A stretch of 5,423 nucleotides of DNA from an uncultured beta proteobacterium (GTDB lineage: Bacteria > Pseudomonadota > Gammaproteobacteria > Burkholderiales > Burkholderiaceae_C), in NCBI GenBank assembly GCA_903885415.1, contig CAISIP010000021.1, forward strand, positions 1 to 5,423, in the 5' to 3' direction. Within the stretch, counting starts at the first letter, position 1, and each line of letters opens with the position of its first letter. A program made the position numbers and the translations under genes. This document shows positions 1 to 5,423 of the stretch, one piece after another. Below the pieces are notes generated by a model, which saw only the letters and a list, made by a program, of their open reading frames with translations, had not been told where the DNA came from and searched no databases.

Positions 1-811
1 AGACCCTGCGCTGCGCGCCGGTCAGCGCGAAAGGCAGCGCCGCCAGCAGTTGCTGCTGCAGTCCGCCGGCCTTGGCGCGCAGCGCCGGCGCGCGCAGGCC
101 CTCGCGGGCGCGGCGCGACTGCAGCTGCGACAACTGCTGCGCCAGCAACTCCTCGGCCTTGAGCCGCTGCCAGGCCGGATGGCTTCGGTCCTCCAGCGTG
201 GCCAGCGCCACCTGCGGCGCCGGCTGGTGCAGGAAGGAAAGCGCGTCGCGCAGGCTCCAGATGGCGCCCGGTGTGTGGCAGGCACCCATCGCCAGCGCTT
301 GCGCCATGGTTTCGGAGAGGTCGGCGCGGGCAAGCCCGCTGAGCACCGCCTTGCGCAGATAGGCTTGCGGCAACGCGGCAACGCTCGGGTAAACGGGCGT
401 GAGCGCCGTCGGCAGCGCTGCGCCTGCGGCCTGGAAACTGGGGTGCATCATGGTCCAACCCAGAAAGCCGCCGCGCAGCTCGCCGCGCACCCGGATATGC
501 GCGCCCACCGCAAGCGCCTTTTGCTGCGCGGGATAAAAGCTGAAAAAACGCAGCGTGCAGGTATCGGAACCGTCGTCAACCGCCACCAGCAGCTGGCGCC
601 GGGGCCTGAAGCTGAGCTCGCAGGCCGTCACCGTCGCCTCAAATTGCAGCACATCGCCCTCGCGCGCGTCGGCCAGTCGGCCAAGACGGGTATGGTCTTC
701 GTAGCGCAAGGGCAAGTGCAGCGCCAAGTCGATAGGGCGGCGCAGCCCGAGCTTATCGAGCGCCTTTTGCATCGGCGATTTCACGGCCGCGGCCTTCGTT
801 GTTTCGGGCAT
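1..811 (-). CDS. recG: ATP-dependent DNA helicase RecG, N-terminal part (cut by left edge)
   Basis: RecG is a superfamily 2 double-strand DNA translocase that remodels stalled replication forks and branch-migrates Holliday junctions in the cytoplasm. Reading the minus strand from the ATG at 811 gives 270 codons with no stop, running off the left edge. The protein shows the helical start (SPMQKALDKLGL, residues 12-23), the RecG hallmark LPLRYEDHT (33-41), a wedge/OB-fold-like stretch (about 45-135), LTPVYP (137-142), LHQP (194-197), the helix RLKAEELLAQQLSQLQSR (216-233) and LPFALTGAQ (259-267), which in RecG proteins directly precedes the helicase motor. Walker A and B motifs would lie outside the window; family members are about 690 aa, so over half is missing. 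It is divergent from queA, a neighbourhood I recall from Burkholderiales. An in-frame GTG at 826 with a better ribosome site is an alternative start. The identification is firm and the exact start is not. Confidence 0.93.
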   Translation of the reverse strand, partial: MPETTKAAAVKSPMQKALDKLGLRRPIDLALHLPLRYEDHTRLGRLADAREGDVLQFEATVTACELSFRPRRQLLVAVDDGSDTCTLRFFSFYPAQQKALAVGAHIRVRGELRGGFLGWTMMHPSFQAAGAALPTALTPVYPSVAALPQAYLRKAVLSGLARADLSETMAQALAMGACHTPGAIWSLRDALSFLHQPAPQVALATLEDRSHPAWQRLKAEELLAQQLSQLQSRRAREGLRAPALRAKAGGLQQQLLAALPFALTGAQRRV

Positions 812-872
812 GGGACAATTCTGCACTGTCTCTCCCAACCCTTGGAACGGGCCTGTTCAGCCCTCAAGCACC
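812..872. promoter_or_regulatory. Divergent recG / queA intergenic region
   Basis: This short gap separates the ATG of recG on the minus strand from the ATG of queA on the plus strand, so promoters for both transcripts should lie in or close to it. I compared both strands with the sigma-70 consensus and found only poor matches, for example a TTGTTT at 799-804 followed at 17 bp by TGCACT. No operator-like palindrome or riboswitch-like fold stands out. The regulatory role is inferred from gene orientation, not from a recognised motif. Confidence 0.35.
831..836 (-). promoter_or_regulatory. Candidate ribosome binding site for an alternative recG GTG start
   Basis: On the minus strand the purine run GGGAGA lies 4 nt before an in-frame GTG (826-824), which would add five residues (MQNCP) to RecG. 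The same run lies about 19 nt before the ATG at 811, too far for normal use, and nothing else purine-rich sits before that ATG. This favours the GTG start, but RecG N-termini vary in length, so the motif is suggestive only. Confidence 0.4.
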
Positions 873-1946
873 ATGCACCACACCCTTGCGGCGAAACGGA
901 CTTTCACGCTGTCGGACTTCGACTTCACGCTGCCGCCTGAGCTGATCGCCCAGCAACCGGCGCCGCGGCGCAGCGGCTCCAGGCTGCTCGACGCCAGCGG
1001 CAACGAGTCGGTGGATCGCCTATTTCACGAATTTCCAGCGCAACTCAGGTCCGGTGACCTGCTGGTATTCAACGACACCAAAGTGCTCAAGGCACGGCTG
1101 TTCGGCGAAAAGCCCAGCGGCGGAAAATTGGAACTGCTGGTCGAGCGCGTGCTGCCGGGCAACCAGGTCGCTGCGCATATGCGGGTAAGCAAGAAGCCCG
1201 AAATCGGCGCGACCGTGGCCCTGGCGGGTGCGGGCGACGGGCTGCGTGCGACCCTGCTGGGCCGTTGGCCCGACGCGGATGGCGCGCTGTTTCGCTTCGT
1301 TCTGAGCAACGACGCCGGGGACGACCCCTGGGCATTGATGGAAAAGCACGGCCATGTCCCGCTGCCCCCGTACATCAGCCGAAGCGATTCCGAGCAGGAC
1401 GAGCAGCGCTACCAGAGCGTCTTCGCGCGCGCGCCCGGCGCGGTGGCGGCACCCACCGCGGCGCTGCACTTCGACGCCGACGTGCTGGCCGACCTCGAGG
1501 CGCGCGGCGTGCAGCGCGCCAGCGTGACACTGCACGTGGGCGCGGGCACCTTTCAGCCGGTCAAAACCGAGAATCTAGCCGAACACCGCATGCACAGCGA
1601 GTGGTACGAGGTGCCTGCAGCCACCCGGCAAGCCATCGCCGAATGCCGCGCCCGCCGCGGACGCATCGTCGCGGTGGGAACGACCACCGTGCGAACGCTC
1701 GAATCATGGGCGCAAAGCGCTGTAACCAGCGGCGACACCCGGATCTTCATCACCCCGGGATTCGTCTTCCGGCACGTCGACCTGCTGCTGACCAACTTCC
1801 ACCTGCCCAGGTCCAGCCTGATGATGCTGGTCAGCGCCTTTTGCGGCCACGACCGGGTCATGGCGCTGTACCAGCACGCCATCGCGCAGCGTTACCGATT
1901 TTTCAGTTACGGCGACGCCATGCTGCTGGCGCGAGACGCCGCCTGA
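873..1946 (+). CDS. queA: S-adenosylmethionine:tRNA ribosyltransferase-isomerase QueA
   Basis: QueA transfers and isomerises the ribosyl moiety of S-adenosylmethionine onto 7-aminomethyl-7-deazaguanine (preQ1) already in the tRNA anticodon wobble position, giving epoxyqueuosine. The 357-aa product matches the family length (E. coli about 356). Conserved blocks appear in order: FDFTLPPELIAQQP near the N-terminus, VFNDTKV (NDT at 67-69), GHVPLPPYISR, GAVAAPTAALHF (189-200), HVGAGTFQPV (from 221), VGTTTVRTLE (from 268), TNFHLPRSS (from 307) and FSYGDAM (344-350). The reading frame stays open back to an ATG at 810, but that one falls on the start of recG and adds 21 residues without family resemblance, so the ATG at 873 is chosen; its ribosome site is weak. 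tgt follows after 21 bp, which fits a queuosine operon. The gene appears intact, with no missing motif. Confidence 0.96.
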   Translation: MHHTLAAKRTFTLSDFDFTLPPELIAQQPAPRRSGSRLLDASGNESVDRLFHEFPAQLRSGDLLVFNDTKVLKARLFGEKPSGGKLELLVERVLPGNQVAAHMRVSKKPEIGATVALAGAGDGLRATLLGRWPDADGALFRFVLSNDAGDDPWALMEKHGHVPLPPYISRSDSEQDEQRYQSVFARAPGAVAAPTAALHFDADVLADLEARGVQRASVTLHVGAGTFQPVKTENLAEHRMHSEWYEVPAATRQAIAECRARRGRIVAVGTTTVRTLESWAQSAVTSGDTRIFITPGFVFRHVDLLLTNFHLPRSSLMMLVSAFCGHDRVMALYQHAIAQRYRFFSYGDAMLLARDAA

Positions 1947-1967
1947 AGCCCAGCGCACAGAACCCCG

Positions 1968-3179
1968 ATGCTCGAATTTGACCTCCTGCGGACCGACCCC
2001 GCCACCGGCGACGGCGCCTATGGCGGCAGCCACGCACGGCGCGGCCGGCTTCGGCTGAACCACGGACTCGTCGAAACGCCGATCTTCATGCCAGTGGGCA
2101 CCTACGGCACGGTCAAGGGCGTGATGCCCAGCAGCCTGAAGGCCATGGGCGCGCAGATCATTCTGGGCAACACCTTCCACCTGTGGATGCGCCCGGGTCT
2201 GGATGTCGTGGCCCAATTCGGCGGGCTGCACCAGTTCGAGCAATGGGACCGGCCGATTCTGACCGACTCGGGCGGCTTCCAGGTATGGTCGCTCGGCGCG
2301 ATGCGAACGATCAGTGAGGAGGGCGTGCGCTTCGCCTCGCCGGTCAACGGCGACAAGCTGTTCCTGACCCCCGAGATCTCGGTGCAGATCCAGACGCAGC
2401 TCAATGCCGACATCGTCATGCAGTTTGACGAATGCACTCCGTACATCTCTGTCGAAGCCAAGACCCGGGGCGCGCTGACGAATGAAGCCCAGGCACGCAG
2501 TTCGATGGAACTCAGCCTACGCTGGGCGCAGCGATGCCAACGCGAATTTGAGCGGCTGCGCAACCCCAACGCGATGTTCGGCATCGTGCAAGGCGGCATG
2601 TTCGAAGCCCTGCGCCAGGAATCGCTGGAGCAACTCGTCGCAATGGACTTCCCCGGCTATGCGGTCGGCGGCGTGAGCGTCGGCGAGCCCAAGGACGAGA
2701 TGCTGCGCATCATGGCGCACACACCGCACCGGCTGCCCACGCACAAGCCACGGTACCTGATGGGCGTGGGCACGCCGGAAGACCTGGTCGAGGGAGTTGC
2801 GCAGGGGGTCGACATGTTTGACTGCGTCATGCCCACGCGCAACGCGCGCAACGGAACCCTGTTTACCCGCTTTGGTGACCTGAAAATCCGCAACGCGCGC
2901 CACAAGGCCGACCCGCAACCGCTCGACGCGACCTGCACCTGCTACGCCTGTGCCGGCAGCACGGGCGTGTGCTGGACCGATGGCGGACGCGACGGATTCA
3001 GCCGCGCCTACATCCACCATCTGGAGCGCTGCGGTGAAATGCTCAGCCCGATGCTGGCCAGCATCCACAACCTGCACTACTACCTCAACCTGATGCGCGA
3101 GGTGCGCGGAGCGCTTGACAGCAGCAGCTTTGGCGCGTTCCGGCGGCGATTCAGTGCCGACCGCGCCCGTGGCGTCTGA
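1968..3179 (+). CDS. tgt: Queuine/preQ1 tRNA-guanine transglycosylase Tgt
   Basis: Tgt swaps guanine-34 for preQ1 in tRNAs with GUN anticodons, through a covalent tRNA-enzyme intermediate. The product has 403 aa, longer than E. coli Tgt (375 from memory). Visible motifs: FMPVGTYGTVKG and GNTFHLW near the N-terminus, LTDSGGFQV with catalytic Asp100 (E. coli Asp89), FDECTPY with substrate-binding Asp154, GIVQGG with Gln208, AVGGVSVGE, RYLMGVGTPEDLVEGV, and MFDCVMPTRNARNG with nucleophile Asp285 (E. coli Asp264). The structural zinc ligands are Cys323, Cys325, Cys328 and His367. The extra length sits in three places: about 11 residues before the first aspartate, about 10 after FDECTPY, and 13 inside the zinc loop, which also holds Cys335. 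The start MLEFDLL fits the family although no clear Shine-Dalgarno is seen. It is probably co-transcribed with queA upstream and with the MFS gene 23 bp downstream. Confidence 0.96.
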   Translation: MLEFDLLRTDPATGDGAYGGSHARRGRLRLNHGLVETPIFMPVGTYGTVKGVMPSSLKAMGAQIILGNTFHLWMRPGLDVVAQFGGLHQFEQWDRPILTDSGGFQVWSLGAMRTISEEGVRFASPVNGDKLFLTPEISVQIQTQLNADIVMQFDECTPYISVEAKTRGALTNEAQARSSMELSLRWAQRCQREFERLRNPNAMFGIVQGGMFEALRQESLEQLVAMDFPGYAVGGVSVGEPKDEMLRIMAHTPHRLPTHKPRYLMGVGTPEDLVEGVAQGVDMFDCVMPTRNARNGTLFTRFGDLKIRNARHKADPQPLDATCTCYACAGSTGVCWTDGGRDGFSRAYIHHLERCGEMLSPMLASIHNLHYYLNLMREVRGALDSSSFGAFRRRFSADRARGV

Positions 3180-3202
3180 GACCAGCCCAGGCCCTTACCG
3201 CC

Positions 3203-4399
3203 ATGACGCGCCACCTGTTCTTCCTGCCGGACTTTCAGCGGCTGCTGTTTGTCGGTTTTAGCGCATCGCTTGTTCGCTGGCTAGAAACGCTGGCGATCGC
3301 CCTGTTCGCCTACCGGCTCACCGAGTCCGCATTCATAGTGGCCATGCTGAGCATGCTGCGCGTTCTTCCAATGGGCCTGTTTGGCGCTTTGATCGGCGCC
3401 GCCGCCGAACGCTTCGGACTGCGCAGCGCCCTGATGCTGGTGGCGGGCACCGCGATGAGCACCTCGCTGGCACTGGCCGTTCTGGCGAGCCTGGGTTGGC
3501 TGGAAGTATGGCAACTGGCGGTTGCAAATTTCATCAATGGCATCTGCTGGGCATCCGACAACCCGGTACGCCGGATGATGATCGGCAATGTCGCAGGGCC
3601 CGAGCGCATGGGGACCGCCATCTCCCTGGACGTGGCCAGCAACAACGCCAGCCGGGTCCTGGGCCCGATGCTGGCCGGTGCATTGCTCGCGCAGTACGCC
3701 ATCGCAAGCGTTTTCTGGCTCGGGGCGCTGCTGCTTGCGCTGGGCTTTTTCGCAGCGCTGCGTTTGCGCACGGGCGCCACCGCCAGCCCCGCGCATGCAG
3801 CGTCTTTCATCAGCGGGTTCGGCGAGGGCTTCCGCTGGCTTCGCGGCGATAGCCGGCTGCTTGGCGTCTTCATGATCACCGTGATTTTCAATGTGTTCGG
3901 CTGGCCGTACACCAGCCTGGTTCCGGTCATCGCCACCGACTATTTCCATCTGAGCCCCGATGGCGCGGGCCTGCTCGCGGGTTGTGAAGGGATCGGCGGG
4001 CTGGTCGGCGCCATATTGTTTGCCAAGCTCGCCCGCGCCCGGTGGTACGGACGGATCTACGTGGCTGCGGTGGCCGTCTACTTCGCCACCATGATCGGCT
4101 TCGCGGCGGCACCCATTGCCCCGGCAGCGGCGGCGATCCTGCTGCTCAACGGCTTGGTGGCCGTCGGCTTTTCGGTCATGCAGGCCACGCTGGTCTACCG
4201 GCTTTCGCCGATCGAGATGCGCGCCCGACTGCTCGGCGTCCTGTCGCTCTGCATCGGGACGGGCCCGGTCGGTTTTCTCTATGTCGGCTTCCTGGCCGAA
4301 GTGCTGTCACCCCGCGGCGCGACGGTGGCGGTCGCCGCCCAAGGTCTGCTCGCGCTGCTCCTGACCCGGCGCTGGTGGCGGCTGCTGCTCAGGCCCTAG
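3203..4399 (+). CDS. MFS transporter, MFS_3/EntS-like
   Basis: This is a 398-aa integral inner-membrane protein of the major facilitator superfamily, probably an exporter; the substrate cannot be read from the sequence. About twelve hydrophobic segments are visible, roughly at residues 14-37, 44-66, 76-97, 103-118, 142-165, 167-187, 219-243, 256-276, 284-303, 306-331, 343-366 and 372-388. A variant of MFS motif A, GAAAERFGLRSAL (65-77), joins segments 2 and 3. The DNPVRR stretch (119-124), followed by SNNASRVLGPMLAGALL (146-162), resembles the segment 4-5 region of the MFS_3 group that contains the enterobactin exporter EntS. Charged Arg25 and Glu28 lie within the first predicted helix. The C-terminus is short and basic (RRWWRLLLRP). 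It starts 23 bp after tgt, with a weak AGG 11 nt before the ATG, so it is probably expressed from the queA-tgt transcript. The transporter class is secure; subfamily and substrate are not. Confidence 0.85.
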   Translation: MTRHLFFLPDFQRLLFVGFSASLVRWLETLAIALFAYRLTESAFIVAMLSMLRVLPMGLFGALIGAAAERFGLRSALMLVAGTAMSTSLALAVLASLGWLEVWQLAVANFINGICWASDNPVRRMMIGNVAGPERMGTAISLDVASNNASRVLGPMLAGALLAQYAIASVFWLGALLLALGFFAALRLRTGATASPAHAASFISGFGEGFRWLRGDSRLLGVFMITVIFNVFGWPYTSLVPVIATDYFHLSPDGAGLLAGCEGIGGLVGAILFAKLARARWYGRIYVAAVAVYFATMIGFAAAPIAPAAAAILLLNGLVAVGFSVMQATLVYRLSPIEMRARLLGVLSLCIGTGPVGFLYVGFLAEVLSPRGATVAVAAQGLLALLLTRRWWRLLLRP

Positions 4400-4418
4400 G
4401 CCGGGCTGGCGCAGCAGC
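4381..4418. terminator. Possible bidirectional hairpin at the convergent junction
   Basis: GCTGCTGC (4381-4388) and GCAGCAGC (4411-4418) are perfect inverted repeats. Between them CAG/CTG (4390-4392 with 4406-4408) and CCC/GGG (4394-4396 with 4403-4405) can also pair, leaving small bulges and a six-base loop at 4397-4402. That gives about 14 base pairs at the 3' end of the MFS gene, including its stop codon. It lies where two converging transcripts meet, so it could help end either one. There is no T-run after the stem on either strand, so it is not a classical intrinsic terminator, and the GCTGCTGC arm encodes leucines in the MFS tail, so chance is a real alternative. Confidence 0.35.
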
Positions 4419-4421
4419 TTA

Positions 4422-5423
4422 TCAAGACCGCGGCTTGACACTCTCCGGGTCGTACAGGGACTTGTAGCCTACCGCCTCGACCCTCACTGGATAAACATCC
4501 GCGAAGTACTGGATCTGCAGTTCACGCCCGACCTGGCAGTATGCGTGGGGCAGGTAGGCCAGGGCAATGTTCTTGCCAACACTCGGGCCGAAGGCAATGC
4601 TGGTGGTGTAGGAGCGCCGGCCCACTTCGTCGACCAGCGTGGCACCGGTGGCCGGGTCCATCACTGGCAGGTTGCCCAGCGGATAACGCGCCACGCCGGT
4701 GCTGTCGATGTTGCTCGTCATCACCAGGGTGCACAGGGTGGCGGCTTGGTGCTCGCGCTCGCGGAACCTCAGGTGCGCTGCCTTGCCGTGGAAGTCGGCA
4801 GCCTTCACCTTGGGGCGGGCCAGGTCGCATTCCAGCAGGTTGTATTCGGTCAGCAGATCGGCGTTTTGCAGGCGCAGGCTCTTTTCCATGCGCCGGCTGT
4901 TGGCGTAGGTTTCCACGCCCACAGGGGTGACGCCCAACGCGTGCAGCGCGTCCCACAGGGCCAAGCCGTCCTCGTATTTGAAGTGGAGTTCCCAGCCTTG
5001 CTCGCCGACATAGGAGATGCGGAAGGCCAGCACCGGCACGCCCTTGATCCTCAGGTTGCGCAGGGCCGCAAACGGGAAGTTCTCGTTCGTCCAGGCCTCG
5101 GGCGCGTCGGCAATTTTCTGAATGGTGGCGCGGGCATTGGGGCCCCACACTCCCAGGCAGCCGTACTGCGTGGTGGTGTCGGTCACCGTGACCTTGGCGC
5201 TACGGTCCTGGGCCATGCGGCGCACCCACACCAGGTCGCGGTGGCCGGCGTCGGCCCCATCGATCACCCGGTAGTGGTCCTGGCCCAGACGCAGAACCGT
5301 CAGGTCTGCGCGCACACCGCCCCGGGCGTCCAGGAAATGGGTGTAAATGCCTTTGCCCACCGGTGTGTCACCGCCGACCTTGGCCACGCAGATGTATTCC
5401 AGCAGCTCGGCTGCATCCGGGCC
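4422..5423 (-). CDS. C-terminal part of a GcvT-like, probably FAD-dependent, dimethylglycine/sarcosine dehydrogenase-like protein (cut by right edge)
   Basis: The reading frame enters at the right edge (GPDAAELLEYICVAKVGGD) and runs 333 codons to a TGA at 4424-4422. A GTG at 5387 lies within a continuing conserved domain and is not the true start. The visible part is a glycine-cleavage T-protein fold that binds tetrahydrofolate: TPVGKGIYTHFLDARGGVRADLTV (about 20-43, split here by the family's GG-x3-D element, Asp40), LGVWGPNAR (90-98), SYVGEQGWELHF (137-148), TYANSRRMEKSLRLQNAD (172-189), then a C-terminal barrel with DFHGKAAHL (from 210), PLGNLPVMDPATGATL and a tail with LYDPE. In dimethylglycine and sarcosine dehydrogenase-like proteins this region follows an N-terminal FAD oxidoreductase and captures the oxidised methyl group as methylene-tetrahydrofolate. 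The FAD part would be outside the window, so a stand-alone aminomethyltransferase is not excluded. The substrate is unknown. It converges on the MFS gene and is probably a separate transcription unit. Confidence 0.8.
   Translation of the reverse strand, partial: GPDAAELLEYICVAKVGGDTPVGKGIYTHFLDARGGVRADLTVLRLGQDHYRVIDGADAGHRDLVWVRRMAQDRSAKVTVTDTTTQYGCLGVWGPNARATIQKIADAPEAWTNENFPFAALRNLRIKGVPVLAFRISYVGEQGWELHFKYEDGLALWDALHALGVTPVGVETYANSRRMEKSLRLQNADLLTEYNLLECDLARPKVKAADFHGKAAHLRFREREHQAATLCTLVMTSNIDSTGVARYPLGNLPVMDPATGATLVDEVGRRSYTTSIAFGPSVGKNIALAYLPHAYCQVGRELQIQYFADVYPVRVEAVGYKSLYDPESVKPRS

Noticed and set aside
44..58. CAGCAG-TTG-CTGCTG hairpin within recG
   Set aside because: It is explained by repeated Gln and Leu codons in the helix before the helicase core (LQQQLL); no second copy or functional context supports a regulatory element.
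809..812. Palindromic CATG giving overlapping ATG codons on both strands at recG and the extended queA frame
   Set aside because: The 21 extra QueA residues this would imply have no family resemblance, and ATG pairs in CATG arise often by chance.
50..940. Long plus-strand open frame of 296 codons
   Set aside because: It runs antisense through recG and into queA, its translation is Arg/Gln/His-rich with no recognisable domain, and the opposite strand carries clear RecG motifs. It is a high-GC shadow frame.
1947..1967. Possible regulatory element between queA and tgt
   Set aside because: The 21-bp gap shows no stem, promoter match or properly spaced ribosome site and looks like a plain intra-operon spacer.
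1265..1981. Plus-strand open frame of 238 codons overlapping queA and the tgt start
   Set aside because: Its translation is very Arg/Ala-rich and low in complexity, and it overlaps the conserved QueA frame throughout. It is a shadow.
3281..3949. Minus-strand open frames of 222 and 208 codons within the MFS gene
   Set aside because: Both lie antisense to a protein with a clear MFS membrane pattern, and neither translation shows a hydrophobic segment, domain or ribosome site.
4522..5148. Second minus-strand open frame of 208 codons inside the GcvT-like gene
   Set aside because: It overlaps the GcvT-like frame that carries the conserved motifs; its own translation is Arg/Pro-rich without similarity to a known family.

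Overview
This window is GC-rich, gene-dense chromosomal DNA. It most resembles a betaproteobacterium of the order Burkholderiales, probably Comamonadaceae. That placement is an inference from three things: the codon and GC profile, the recG / queA-tgt arrangement, and protein details such as the enlarged zinc loop of Tgt. No rRNA, tRNA, CRISPR array, insertion sequence or phage gene is visible.

Layout from left to right: (1) the 5' part of recG on the minus strand, with about 270 N-terminal codons present and the helicase core lying beyond the left edge; (2) a divergent gap of about 60 bp (about 45 bp if a GTG start is used for recG); (3) a plus-strand run queA - tgt - MFS transporter with gaps of 21 and 23 bp, probably one transcript; (4) a 22-bp convergent junction that carries a bulged hairpin; (5) on the minus strand, the C-terminal 333 codons of a protein with a GcvT-like folate-binding region. 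This last gene resembles the tail of the FAD-dependent dimethylglycine/sarcosine dehydrogenase-like family, and its N-terminal part lies beyond the right edge.

QueA and Tgt act in the same pathway. Tgt exchanges guanine-34 for preQ1 in tRNAs with GUN anticodons (Asp, Asn, His, Tyr). QueA then transfers and isomerises the ribosyl group of S-adenosylmethionine to make epoxyqueuosine. RecG is a replication-fork and recombination helicase with no functional link to them. The MFS protein is of the MFS_3/EntS type with unknown substrate, and its place behind tgt is the least expected part of the layout. The folate/FAD enzyme belongs to one-carbon or methylamine metabolism and looks like an independent neighbour.

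I found no evidence for a previously undescribed system. The points worth a second look are modest: three extra segments in Tgt including a cysteine-bearing insert in its zinc site, the MFS gene following tgt, an altered motif in the GcvT-like protein, the recG start choice, and the hairpin at the convergent junction.
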